DNA of 37,592 nucleotides, taken from the NCBI RefSeq assembly GCF_019052365.1, contig NZ_JAHQUY010000030.1, positions 1 through 37,592 on the forward strand, in the 5' to 3' direction. The DNA comes from Leyella stercorea. GTDB lineage: Bacteria > Bacteroidota > Bacteroidia > Bacteroidales > Bacteroidaceae. The position numbers were made by a program, and so were the translations under genes. Position 1 is the first letter of the stretch. Each line of letters starts with the position of its first letter. The notes beneath the pieces were generated by a model. It saw only the letters and a program-made list of their open reading frames with translations. It had not been told where the DNA came from and made no database searches. This document shows, piece after piece, positions 7,800 through 15,997 of the stretch.

Positions 7800-9497
7800 A
7801 TGAACGTAAAGAAATATATGTGCCTTGCCGGTCTGTTCTTCCCTATCGCAGCTATGGCACAGCAGGACAAGACTCTCTGCGACTTCGAGACTCCGGAGAG
7901 CTACGTGAGCGTACGTGCATACGACACATGCCCTACCTCACCCTTCAACCTCAACAAGCTCACGGGCAACGTGCAGGTTGTAGACAACGACCTTAACGCA
8001 GTGGACGACGCGCTGGGCTACGCTCCGAACGAATCGTCGAAGATTCTCGGCGTGCAGCGCTCGCGCTACGGCAGCAACACCTTCGGCGCTCTCGTAGAGC
8101 TGAAGGAGCCGCTCGCTCTGAAGCGCGAGACCCAGTACGTACACGTTAAGTTCTACTCTACGCAGGACGCTCCGGTGATGCTCATCGGACTCGGCAACCG
8201 CGAAGATCGTCCTTGGCAGCCCGCTACTACCGAACAGTTCTGGAGCGTGCCTACAAGCAAGGTGGCTGCAGGCGCATGGCAGGACATAGTGTTCCCAATC
8301 ATGGGCGCTGACGGCATCAACATCAAGAGCCTTCTCGTAGTGGTAGACCGCCAGTCGCCACACAACCAGATGAGCGACTTCGCCGTGTTCATCGACGATA
8401 TCGTGCTCAGCACCAAGTCAAACCCGTTCTTCTCTAAGTCGGTTTACCCGATCAACTACGAGGAGACTACAGCTCACACACGTACAGACCGCTACATCAA
8501 GACCGTTAAGCTCGGTTCGCAGAGCGTAGCTATCAACCAGAACTCTGACAAGAAGCTCTACTTCAAGAAGCTCGACAACATCTTCCTCGCTAAGCCAGGC
8601 GAAACCGTCACAGCGGCTATCGACTGGAGCGGCGTTTGGATGCACGGATACGCATACCTCGACAAGGGCAACGACGGCAAGTTCGACGTCGACTACACCA
8701 GCACTGGCATTACAGACAGCAAGGACCTCGTTGCGTTCTCTTACTACAAGGACAAGAACAGCGCCGGCAGCCGTGCAAGCGGCGACTGCGGCGTAACAAT
8801 GCCTTCGTTCAAGATTGCTGACGACATGGAGCCGGGCATCTACCGCATGCGCTACAAGGTAGACTGGGACAACGTTGACCCGGGCGGCAACACCACTACC
8901 GGCAACTACATCACCAACAATGGTGGTGGTATCGTTGACGTTCTCGTGAACATCCACAACGACAACGTAGACGTTTATCGCGCTACAGAGGAGAACGGCG
9001 GCGGCTTGAACGGCGAGATTCTTCTTGCTAACGGCAAGCCGGTGACTGGTCAGACCACTCCGTTCGGTCAGGCATTCAAGATTAAGGCTCAGCCGGCTGA
9101 GGGCTTCCTGCTCGACTACGTTAAGATTCGTCACGGCTACAACCTCGAGGGCGCAAGCACCAAGAACGAGAACCCGCAGTGGAAGGAGTACACCGTGCAG
9201 GCTTCGCAGTTCGTTAACGGCGAGTACACTATCCCGGCTGACTGCGTGGACGGCAATATCCGCCTCGTACCTTACTTCAAGAGCGACCCTACAAGCGTTA
9301 ACGACGCTACAGTGAAGGCGTTCACAGTGAATGCTGGCAAAGGCGAAATCACACTCAACGCCGCAGTTGCTACACACGTAGAGATTGCTAACGTTCAGGG
9401 CAGCACTCTCTTCAACGGCACTGTAGAAGGAGCTCGCACAATCTGCGCTCACAAGGGCGTTTATGTTGTGAACGGCGAGAAGGTGCTCGTAAAGTAA
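7800..9497 (+). CDS. secreted GEVED-domain protein with N-terminal binding-like domain and T9SS-like tail
   Basis: A 565-residue exported protein without a recognisable catalytic site, probably a glycan-binding or surface accessory protein. A signal peptide ends near MAQQ. Residues about 22-200 (from TLCDFETPESYV to FIDDIVLS) look like a jelly-roll carbohydrate-binding domain. From residue 215 comes a GEVED-type module (PGETVTAAIDWSGVWMHGYA, DKGNDGKFDVDY, GIYRMRYKVDWDNVDPGGN), then a beta-rich segment (KIRHGYNLEG ... VDGNIRLVPYF). The module, about 290 residues long, is shared with the first module of the next gene, even at DNA level. The last 65 residues end in GVYVVNGEKVLVK, like a type IX secretion sorting tail. 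It sits between the GH29 and GH16 genes, so it is likely to bind the same glycan. The exact ligand is unknown. Confidence 0.75.
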   Translation: MNVKKYMCLAGLFFPIAAMAQQDKTLCDFETPESYVSVRAYDTCPTSPFNLNKLTGNVQVVDNDLNAVDDALGYAPNESSKILGVQRSRYGSNTFGALVELKEPLALKRETQYVHVKFYSTQDAPVMLIGLGNREDRPWQPATTEQFWSVPTSKVAAGAWQDIVFPIMGADGINIKSLLVVVDRQSPHNQMSDFAVFIDDIVLSTKSNPFFSKSVYPINYEETTAHTRTDRYIKTVKLGSQSVAINQNSDKKLYFKKLDNIFLAKPGETVTAAIDWSGVWMHGYAYLDKGNDGKFDVDYTSTGITDSKDLVAFSYYKDKNSAGSRASGDCGVTMPSFKIADDMEPGIYRMRYKVDWDNVDPGGNTTTGNYITNNGGGIVDVLVNIHNDNVDVYRATEENGGGLNGEILLANGKPVTGQTTPFGQAFKIKAQPAEGFLLDYVKIRHGYNLEGASTKNENPQWKEYTVQASQFVNGEYTIPADCVDGNIRLVPYFKSDPTSVNDATVKAFTVNAGKGEITLNAAVATHVEIANVQGSTLFNGTVEGARTICAHKGVYVVNGEKVLVK

Positions 9498-9517
9498 ACT
9501 AACATTACTCACATATT

Positions 9518-9552
9518 GGGGATAGCCGTCTTCGAGACTGCTATCCCCTTTT
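9518..9552 (+). terminator. intrinsic terminator after the GEVED protein gene
   Basis: GGGGATAGC (9518-9526) pairs with GCTATCCCC (9540-9548), with an inner GTCT/AGAC extension and TTTT after the stem. It separates the GH29-GEVED pair from the GH16 gene, although read-through is possible because no clear promoter box is visible in the 24 bases before the next start. Confidence 0.8.
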
Positions 9553-9575
9553 AAATCTAAAACCATCTATCTATT

Positions 9576-12341
9576 ATGACAAACCATTTACGCACAGCCA
9601 TCGCTACGTTCATCATGGCAACAGCGATGACGCCTGCTATGGTGCTTGCGCAAAGCACTTACCCCGTAAACTTCGACGAGAACGAGGCATCGAGCAACCT
9701 CTTACGCCACACTAATGCTGTGCAGCTCACAAGCAGCTACGGCACACAGAAAGTGGAAGTGAACCAGAAGAAAGAGAAACGCATGTATATAAAGCGTCTT
9801 GACGACTGTCTGCGCGCTAAAATCGGCGAAACCGTTACGGCTGGCTTCGACTGGAGCGGTACGTGGATGTGCGGATACGCATATATCGACTTCGGAAAGG
9901 ACGGCAGCTACGACGTTGACTACGACGACAACGGCGTGAACGCCATGAAAGACCTCATGACTTATTCTATGTATAAGAATAAGGACAGCAAGGGCGCTAC
10001 CGTAAGCGGCGAACCGAGCATTAATCCGCCGTCGTTCACTATCCCGTCGGATGTTAAGCCGGGCATCTACCGCATGCGCTACAAGGTAGACTGGGACTGC
10101 GTTGACCCGGGCGGAAACACGCTTAGCGGAAACGATATCAAGAAGAACGGTGGCGTGATTGTCGACACGCGTATCAACGTGCACGGCGAGACTGCACACG
10201 TAACCGTAAAGGGTACTGACCCATTGAAGGGCACTCTGTCGCTTGCCGACTACAGCGCAGAACTGAACAATCAGGACGTGGAGTTCGGAAAAGACCTCAC
10301 TATCGCTGTCAACGTGAAGGACGGATACAATTTCAGCTCGCTCAGCATCAAACACGGATACTGCTTGGACGGCGAGGCGGTTGTCGACGGACTGCGCCAG
10401 TGGCAGGAGAACACTATCATGGCGTACACAGCAAAGGACGACAAGATAACTATACCTGCAAGCTACATCGACGGCGACGTAGAGATAACCGTGAACTTCG
10501 CAGCCGAAGGCACCACTTCGGGCGACAACTACGCGCTCAACTTCGAGAAAGATCTCGCCCAGATGAATCCTACAGCCAACAGCCTCACAGAGTTCTCTAT
10601 TACGAACAAGGCTGGCAAGAAGTCGGCTATCGCTATCCCTGAGGGCACTACCGTTTATCGCGACGCTCTCACGAAGGAAGTGAACGCCAAGCCGGGCGAT
10701 GTGCTCACACCGGGCATCACGTTCACGGGCAACACCGAACTTGGCGCATATCTCTACATCGACTACAATCAGGATGCAGCGTTCACAACGCCGCTCGACG
10801 AAACCGGAAAGCCAGTCGTTGGCAGCGAGATTGTGAGCTTCTCTTCATACAAAGGCAAGAACAGCAACGGCGAAGCTGCTGGCGCAACAACCGCAATGCC
10901 GTCGTTTACTATCCCCGAGGACCTGCCTACGGGTGTTTATCGCGCTCGTCTGAAGATTGACAAGGAGAACATCGACCCGGCTGGCGACTACAATGCGTCT
11001 GACGCTTTGCACATCAACCACTACAACGGCTATATCGTCGACTTCCTGCTGAACATCCACAACGATAAGGGCAGTCTCGACATCGACGCACGCGGCGGTC
11101 ATATCGTAGGAAACGGCAACAGCGGCGTGAGCGAAACCGTAGAGTTCGGTTCACAGCTCAGCCTTATGCCGCTCGCTCCTGCAGCAGGCTACAACGTAAA
11201 GAGCATCGCTGTGCGCCACGGTCACAATCTGGACGGAGAGCAGTTTGTCAACGGCAATCGCCAGTGGAACGAGTACGAAGTCAGCGACGCCAAAGCCGGC
11301 GAAGGCTTCACGATAGACGCGGCTAATGTGAACGGCGACGTGCGCGTATCGGCTAAGTTCGAGGCTGACGGCACAGAGGAGTACAAACTACGCTTCGCCG
11401 ACGAGTTCGACGGCAAAGACTACTCGCTGCCCGACGCCGACGTATGGCACAACAGTACACGCGAAAGCCCCACATGGAAGCGATTCACAGCGCAGACAGC
11501 CGAGGGTCAGCAGAAGACGGCATTCATCCGCGACGGAAAGCTCGTCACTCGATGCATCAAGAACACTATTGCTGAGGAGGGCGACGTGGAGATGATAAGC
11601 GGCGCTATCGAGAGTTCTGACAAGATGTACTTCACATACGGACGCGTAGAGGGTCGCTTGCGCACAACTCCTCACGTCGGCAACTTCCCGGCGTTCTGGC
11701 TTATGCCGCAGGACAACTCTGCAGGTTGGCCTAACGCTGGCGAGATTGATATCTGGGAGCAGATTGACACAGAGAACAAGACATATCATACGGTGCATAC
11801 TCACTGCACATACGATCTGCATCTGGCTCTGCCCAACTCTGGAAGCACACATACCAACGCAGCCGACTATCACGTGATAACTCTCGACTGGACGCCGACG
11901 CTGCTTACCTGGTATGTTGACGGCACAAAGGCGTTCTCTTATGCAAAGACTAAGCAGTCGCATCTGCTTGAGAAGGGTCAGTGGCCGTACGACAAGCCAT
12001 TCTATCTGATACTTAACCAGAGCGTAGGCAACGGTTCTTGGGCTAAGAACTGCGACGTCAACTTCGAGTACGAGACACTCTTCGACTATGTTCGTCTCTA
12101 CCAGAAGGATGGCGAGGGCGACATCACATCAGCCGTGAAGGACGTGAAGACAAACGGCTCTGCGCTCGACGTATACGCACAGCAGGGCGGTCTGCTCCTG
12201 GTTGCGCCAGAGGCACAGAAGGTTGACGTGTACAGCATCAGCGGCACACGCGTCTTCTCAGGACTTGTGCAGGGCAACCGCTTCGTGAGCCTCAGCAAGG
12301 GCGTGTATGTAGTGGCTGGCAAGAAGATTGTCGTGAAGTAA
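9576..12341 (+). CDS. secreted GH16 endo-glycanase with two GEVED modules and T9SS-like tail
   Basis: A 921-residue exported enzyme. After a signal peptide (about residues 1-26, ending VLAQ) come two repeats of a GEVED plus beta-rich module (about 27-315 and 322-605); the first has FDWSGTWMCGYAYIDFG and GIYRMRYKVDWDCVDPGGN. The GH16 jelly-roll domain spans about 607-850. Its active site is GEIDIWEQ, with Glu723 as nucleophile, Asp725 and Glu728 as acid/base; the extra residue before the last Glu places it with the beta-bulge (laminarinase-like) members, not lichenases. The tail ends GVYVVAGKKIVVK, like a type IX secretion sorting signal. Known activities in this part of GH16 include beta-1,3-glucanase, agarase-type enzymes and mucin O-glycan endo-galactosidases. 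The GH29, acetylesterase and GH2 neighbours favour host-type galactans, but this is inference. Confidence 0.88.
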   Translation: MTNHLRTAIATFIMATAMTPAMVLAQSTYPVNFDENEASSNLLRHTNAVQLTSSYGTQKVEVNQKKEKRMYIKRLDDCLRAKIGETVTAGFDWSGTWMCGYAYIDFGKDGSYDVDYDDNGVNAMKDLMTYSMYKNKDSKGATVSGEPSINPPSFTIPSDVKPGIYRMRYKVDWDCVDPGGNTLSGNDIKKNGGVIVDTRINVHGETAHVTVKGTDPLKGTLSLADYSAELNNQDVEFGKDLTIAVNVKDGYNFSSLSIKHGYCLDGEAVVDGLRQWQENTIMAYTAKDDKITIPASYIDGDVEITVNFAAEGTTSGDNYALNFEKDLAQMNPTANSLTEFSITNKAGKKSAIAIPEGTTVYRDALTKEVNAKPGDVLTPGITFTGNTELGAYLYIDYNQDAAFTTPLDETGKPVVGSEIVSFSSYKGKNSNGEAAGATTAMPSFTIPEDLPTGVYRARLKIDKENIDPAGDYNASDALHINHYNGYIVDFLLNIHNDKGSLDIDARGGHIVGNGNSGVSETVEFGSQLSLMPLAPAAGYNVKSIAVRHGHNLDGEQFVNGNRQWNEYEVSDAKAGEGFTIDAANVNGDVRVSAKFEADGTEEYKLRFADEFDGKDYSLPDADVWHNSTRESPTWKRFTAQTAEGQQKTAFIRDGKLVTRCIKNTIAEEGDVEMISGAIESSDKMYFTYGRVEGRLRTTPHVGNFPAFWLMPQDNSAGWPNAGEIDIWEQIDTENKTYHTVHTHCTYDLHLALPNSGSTHTNAADYHVITLDWTPTLLTWYVDGTKAFSYAKTKQSHLLEKGQWPYDKPFYLILNQSVGNGSWAKNCDVNFEYETLFDYVRLYQKDGEGDITSAVKDVKTNGSALDVYAQQGGLLLVAPEAQKVDVYSISGTRVFSGLVQGNRFVSLSKGVYVVAGKKIVVK

Positions 12342-12350
12342 CATAGAAGT

Positions 12351-12370
12351 CTACGGCATTTCTGCCGTAG
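12351..12370 (+). terminator. hairpin just after the GH16 gene
   Basis: CTACGGCA, TTTC loop, TGCCGTAG: an 8-bp perfect stem 10 bases after the stop codon. It has no strong T-run, so it may stabilise the 3' end rather than terminate; the stronger terminator follows at 12396. Confidence 0.5.
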
Positions 12371-12395
12371 GCATAATAGTAAAAAGCATAATAGC

Positions 12396-12436
12396 AAAAG
12401 GAGGTTATGGCAAATTTGCCATAACCTCCTTTTTAT
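12396..12436. terminator. bidirectional terminator between convergent genes
   Basis: AAAAGGAGGTTATGGCAAA (12396-12414) is followed directly by its exact reverse complement (12415-12433), flanked by A on one side and T on the other. It would end transcription of the GH16 gene from the left and of the three-gene minus-strand operon from the right. Confidence 0.9.
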
Positions 12437-12468
12437 ATATCAAAGTCTTTATATCAAAGTCTCAGACA

Positions 12469-13791
12469 CTACTTCACGGGGAATGTCTTGGTAAGCGTTC
12501 CAAACTCCGCGTCTGTGATATGCGAGTGGAATGTGCTGCGCGAAACGGTTGTGCCGTATTCGTCGGTTACGGCGAGAACAGCTACGTACCAACCGCGCTC
12601 AGCGTCGGAGAACGGCTTCTTGAACGTGAACTTACCGTTAAACTGCTTCACTACCTCTGTTACATCCTCAGCCTTGTCGGTAGTAGCCATGAAGTCTGCC
12701 CATGCCATAGACGGAGTCTCTACGTCGTAAGTGTTGAGAGCGTCGTCCCAATCGTCTTCCTTCATGACGAGCATACGTGCGCTCTTGATTGACGGAGCCT
12801 TCGACTTGATGGTATACTCGATAGCAAGGTCGCCGCCGCCAGCCTGATGGTTGGTGACATCAACCTCGGGGCAATCGTTGGCAGCCGCCGGCTTGATGTG
12901 AACATTGTCTACAGAAGCCTTCACCCAGTCGCCGTTGGCGTCTACTGCGAGTGCGCAGAACGTATAGTCGTTCTCCTTCTCAATGTTCCACGCCTTGTAC
13001 TCGCTGGCGTATGTAGCCCACTGCTCAGCAGAGAAGCTCACGCCCTGCGTGTACATCAACGCGCCGTAGCCATAGAGGTTGACGAACTCGTCTATAGACT
13101 TCGTAGAACCTAGCACAAGGTGCAGCGACTTGAATGCGCTGCCCGGCTTTACGTCGAACTCGGGCTTGCCCTCAGAGTTGAGTCCGAGATACTCTACGCT
13201 GAGCGTTGCCTTGCTCTCGCCAGGATCGGCTGTGCGCACAACGCCGTACGTCATATCCGTTCCGAGCGTGTACTTGCCGTCAGCCTCAACGAGGTCGCAC
13301 ACTACGACGTAATGGTTCTCGCCGGCAGCGATAAACTGCGTTGTACCGCCCTCCGGCTTCTCGCCATCGACGAGCGTAACGCTCTGACTGCCCACACCGG
13401 CGTAGCCGTAGCTGCCCGACATCATGAGCGTAGAGAACACCTGCTTGAGTTCTGCCTCGGTCATCTCCGAGAGCGACGCGCCGCCGAAGTACTCCAAGAG
13501 GAAGAACTTGAGATACGACTCGCTTACGCACATCTGATAGAACGGCTGGTCGTCTGTCTTTGTGGTTACGGTGTACTTCACGTAGTTCTTTCCAGCCTTG
13601 AGGTCGCTCACCTCAGCCTTGAGCTGATCGGGCACACCCTCGGGGCGTCCGAAAGAGATGTAGTCGTCGGCGCCGAGCACTACAGCGTCAACCGTTCTGC
13701 TGCCTTTATTTAGAAATACCTTCTGCTGCGCGTCGGCTGTAGCAACGAAAGCTACGACGAGCGCAAATACTGATAATATTGTCTTTTTCAT
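12469..13791 (-). CDS. secreted protein of unknown function, last gene of a three-gene operon
   Basis: A 440-residue exported protein that I do not recognise. The signal peptide (MKKTILSVFALVVAFVATADA) has no lipobox cysteine. Residues about 22-55 (KVFLNKGSRTVDAVVLGADDYISFGRP) match the pattern seen at the N-terminus of the next gene upstream (NGRIVSAYEVGTDVDNISFPK). The rest is beta-rich with three repeated, fibronectin III-like segments (for instance KAGKNYVKYTVTTKTDD, ENDYTFCALAVDANGDW, RGWYVAVLAVTDEYGTT), which suggests a surface adhesion or binding protein. There is no T9SS-like tail; the end is GTLTKTFPVK. It starts 20 bases after the preceding gene and ends at the bidirectional terminator. 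Confidence 0.7.
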   Translation of the reverse strand: MKKTILSVFALVVAFVATADAQQKVFLNKGSRTVDAVVLGADDYISFGRPEGVPDQLKAEVSDLKAGKNYVKYTVTTKTDDQPFYQMCVSESYLKFFLLEYFGGASLSEMTEAELKQVFSTLMMSGSYGYAGVGSQSVTLVDGEKPEGGTTQFIAAGENHYVVVCDLVEADGKYTLGTDMTYGVVRTADPGESKATLSVEYLGLNSEGKPEFDVKPGSAFKSLHLVLGSTKSIDEFVNLYGYGALMYTQGVSFSAEQWATYASEYKAWNIEKENDYTFCALAVDANGDWVKASVDNVHIKPAAANDCPEVDVTNHQAGGGDLAIEYTIKSKAPSIKSARMLVMKEDDWDDALNTYDVETPSMAWADFMATTDKAEDVTEVVKQFNGKFTFKKPFSDAERGWYVAVLAVTDEYGTTVSRSTFHSHITDAEFGTLTKTFPVK

Positions 13792-13811
13792 AATCTGTTT
13801 CTGCTTAAGTG

Positions 13812-15281
13812 TTAGAGACGTGTAACATTGCCTTCGTAGTGGCCCTTCAGCGCACCACTGTACTTCTTGATGCTGAACACCGTGAAGTCGACATCAGCCT
13901 TGCCGTCGGCGAACGAGAGCTTAGCGTTGCCGCCGAGAGCGATAGACTTTGTACCGTTGACTGTAGCCTGCGAGTAGGTGTCGCCTGCGTACTTGATGGA
14001 GATCTTAGCGTTTGTCTCGTCACCAGAGAAGCCGTGCAGCGAGTTGTCGTTAGCGAAAGCGTCGGGCATAGTGACCACAATGTCGGCGTCAGCCATGCCT
14101 GCCAATGTCGTTACGCCAGCCTTTGCAGAAAGATAGATAGTGTAGACGCCCTCAGCGTCGTCGTGTGTGAGCACCGCCGACTTCAGATCGACCGGCTTGC
14201 CGTCAGCCACGGTGTAGTTGCTGGGCACAGCGAGCGAATACTCCTTCGGAGTGCCGTTTACATATACCACATCGAGCGTGCGTGCGGCGCTATTGCCGAG
14301 GTTAGCCACGTTGATCTTGATGGTATAAGTGCCGTCGCCGTTGTCGAGCACCGAGATAGTGCCCGTAGCCGAAGACGGTGCGTCGTTGCTGATGCTGAAG
14401 GTCTGCGGATTGTTCACGTCCGTAACGTTGTCGACGAAGGTAAGTTCGTACTTCTTATTGCCCTGCACGTCGAGTTCGCTGCCGTCCATATTGCTCTGCG
14501 GCACGAAGAGGCGCACGTAGTAGTAGCAGTTGTCCAGCTCATTGGCGCTGCCGATGTTGCCGGGCGTGAGGTAGAAGTTGACGCCGTCAGCCTTCTTCTC
14601 TGCGAAAGCGGCGCGCATCTCGTAGCGTTTGCCGTCAACGATGAAGTGGTTCTCGTTGGCAGTCACCTCTGTGTATGCGCCGTTGTACTGCGCAGCGAGG
14701 AGCGTTTCGCCCTTCTTCGGCGTTGCCTCAAGGTTCAGAGCGAGCTTGCCACCAGCGAAGCTCACCTGGAGCAGACCGTCAGAGTAGTAGTCGTTCCAGT
14801 CGTACGACGATACAGACACCGGCTCATAGTCGTCGTTGCGGTTATACTCGTCGACGTCCATAAAGACAGCCTGGAAGAAATCTTTGTCGGCGTCGAAATC
14901 ATGACCGAACGCGTTGAACTCAACATACTTGTCGAGCAGCGTCGGCGAGAACGCCAGCTGCAGATTCTTGCCGCCCTTCATAACGTCCTCTGGTGTCTTG
15001 CAACCCTCGAGCGTCGAGAGATAGATATACTTATAGTTGTTGATAGTGGTGACGACAGCCGACTTCATCTCGTAAACATCGTTGCCCACCTTCACGCAGT
15101 TGCCGTCGAGCTGAATGCGCTTCGGGAATGATATGTTGTCTACATCTGTGCCCACCTCGTAGGCAGACACGATGCGTCCGTTCTTCACTACGAACACGCT
15201 GTCGGGTGTTGCAGCCGTAGCCATTGTCTGCATGGCGAAGCCCACGAACATGGCGAAAAGTAAAAATATCTTTTGTTTCAT
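13812..15281 (-). CDS. secreted protein of unknown function, calycin-like C-terminal part
   Basis: A 489-residue exported protein. The signal peptide (MKQKIFLLFAMFVGFAMQTM) is followed by DSVFVVKNGRIVSAYEVGTD and NISFPKRI, the motif shared with the gene downstream. The middle holds many aromatic and acidic beta segments; the last about 170 residues alternate strands and end in FSIKKYSGALKGHYEGNVTRL, which recalls the beta-barrel pattern of the calycin-like domains found in Bacteroidota secreted proteins. That likeness is from memory of the family and is uncertain. No catalytic motif, lipobox or sorting tail was seen. It lies 65 bases after the small 158-residue gene and 20 bases before the 440-residue gene on the same strand. 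Confidence 0.68.
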   Translation of the reverse strand: MKQKIFLLFAMFVGFAMQTMATAATPDSVFVVKNGRIVSAYEVGTDVDNISFPKRIQLDGNCVKVGNDVYEMKSAVVTTINNYKYIYLSTLEGCKTPEDVMKGGKNLQLAFSPTLLDKYVEFNAFGHDFDADKDFFQAVFMDVDEYNRNDDYEPVSVSSYDWNDYYSDGLLQVSFAGGKLALNLEATPKKGETLLAAQYNGAYTEVTANENHFIVDGKRYEMRAAFAEKKADGVNFYLTPGNIGSANELDNCYYYVRLFVPQSNMDGSELDVQGNKKYELTFVDNVTDVNNPQTFSISNDAPSSATGTISVLDNGDGTYTIKINVANLGNSAARTLDVVYVNGTPKEYSLAVPSNYTVADGKPVDLKSAVLTHDDAEGVYTIYLSAKAGVTTLAGMADADIVVTMPDAFANDNSLHGFSGDETNAKISIKYAGDTYSQATVNGTKSIALGGNAKLSFADGKADVDFTVFSIKKYSGALKGHYEGNVTRL

Positions 15282-15346
15282 TGTACTCTATTAAGTATTA
15301 AGTGTTAGCGATTAAGTATCAACTATTAAGGGTTAACAATTCGGTA

Positions 15347-15823
15347 TTAACGCTTAACCATCTTCAGCGACTGTCCCTCCGCCTTCACCACGTACACGCC
15401 GGCAGCGAGCTGTGTGGCGTCTATCTTCGCCTTGCCGCCGCGAGCCGTAGCCTGCGCAGCGAGAGAGCCGTTGGCAGCGTACACTTCGAGCAGCTTGCCG
15501 TCGGTCATGCCCTCAGCCGTGATGGTGTATCCGTTGGAGCGCAGAGTGATGGGCGACTGCTTTGTGAGCTGCACCATGCCGGCAGTAGAGCCCTTCAGCT
15601 CAATCTTGTCCACATTCTTCACTGCGTGCGTTGCCACCGTTGCGCCGCTCTTCGAGATCAGTTTCACGTTGCCGTCCGCCACTGTGAGCTTCGCCACCTG
15701 CGACATCTGCACCTCGTGCGCAGTTCCGTCGAGATAGAGCACATTCACCTTGCCGTCCTGCGCCATCATCGGGCAGGAAACAGCACAAAGGAGAAGGGCT
15801 GCTAAGAAATAACGTCTAATCAT
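15347..15823 (-). CDS. small secreted protein with T9SS-like tail, first gene of the operon
   Basis: A 158-residue exported protein. The signal peptide ends CPMMAQ at about residue 22; Cys17 lies before the cleavage point and does not form a clear lipobox. Two short repeats follow (VNVLYLDGTAHEVQMSQVAK and VKLISKSGATVATHAVKNVD), each of the pattern x-G-T-x-x-x-x-x-V-x-x-V-x-x-[IL]-x-[VL] met near the N-terminus of many Bacteroidota secreted proteins. The last 80 residues (to AAGVYVVKAEGQSLKMVKR) look like a type IX secretion sorting domain, so half of this small protein is an export/anchor signal. Its function is unknown. A good promoter lies about 50 bases upstream. Confidence 0.7.
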   Translation of the reverse strand: MIRRYFLAALLLCAVSCPMMAQDGKVNVLYLDGTAHEVQMSQVAKLTVADGNVKLISKSGATVATHAVKNVDKIELKGSTAGMVQLTKQSPITLRSNGYTITAEGMTDGKLLEVYAANGSLAAQATARGGKAKIDATQLAAGVYVVKAEGQSLKMVKR

Positions 15824-15875
15824 AAAATCAGATTTTTAAAGTTTAATTGTGTTACTTATAATTGCTTATCTGTTA

Positions 15876-15906
15876 CAAAAGTAGTCAATAATGTTATACA
15901 AACCAA
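15876..15906 (-). promoter_or_regulatory. promoter of the three-gene secreted-protein operon
   Basis: On the minus strand TACTTTTG (15876-15883) is a perfect TAnnTTTG -7 box, and TTG (15904-15906) lies 20 bases upstream at the -33 position. The predicted start of transcription is about 45 bases before the ATG at 15823. Confidence 0.72.
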
Positions 15907-15942
15907 CTTATAACCGATTTTTTGTAACAATTTCATACAAAA

Positions 15943-15969
15943 AAGCCCAGAGCTGTGCGCCCTGGGCTT
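15943..15969 (-). terminator. terminator of the malate dehydrogenase gene
   Basis: AAGCCCAG (15943-15950) and CTGGGCTT (15962-15969) form an 8-bp stem; reading the minus strand it is followed by a T-run. It lies 29 bases after the mdh stop codon, and upstream of the next operon's promoter. Confidence 0.85.
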
Positions 15970-15997
15970 GTATTTTCTAATGTTGTACGATGCCGAA

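Noticed and set aside
13809..15131. Long plus-strand frame opposite the 489-residue secreted protein
   Set aside because: Same cause. The minus-strand frame has a signal peptide, a promoter and operon context; the plus frame has none.
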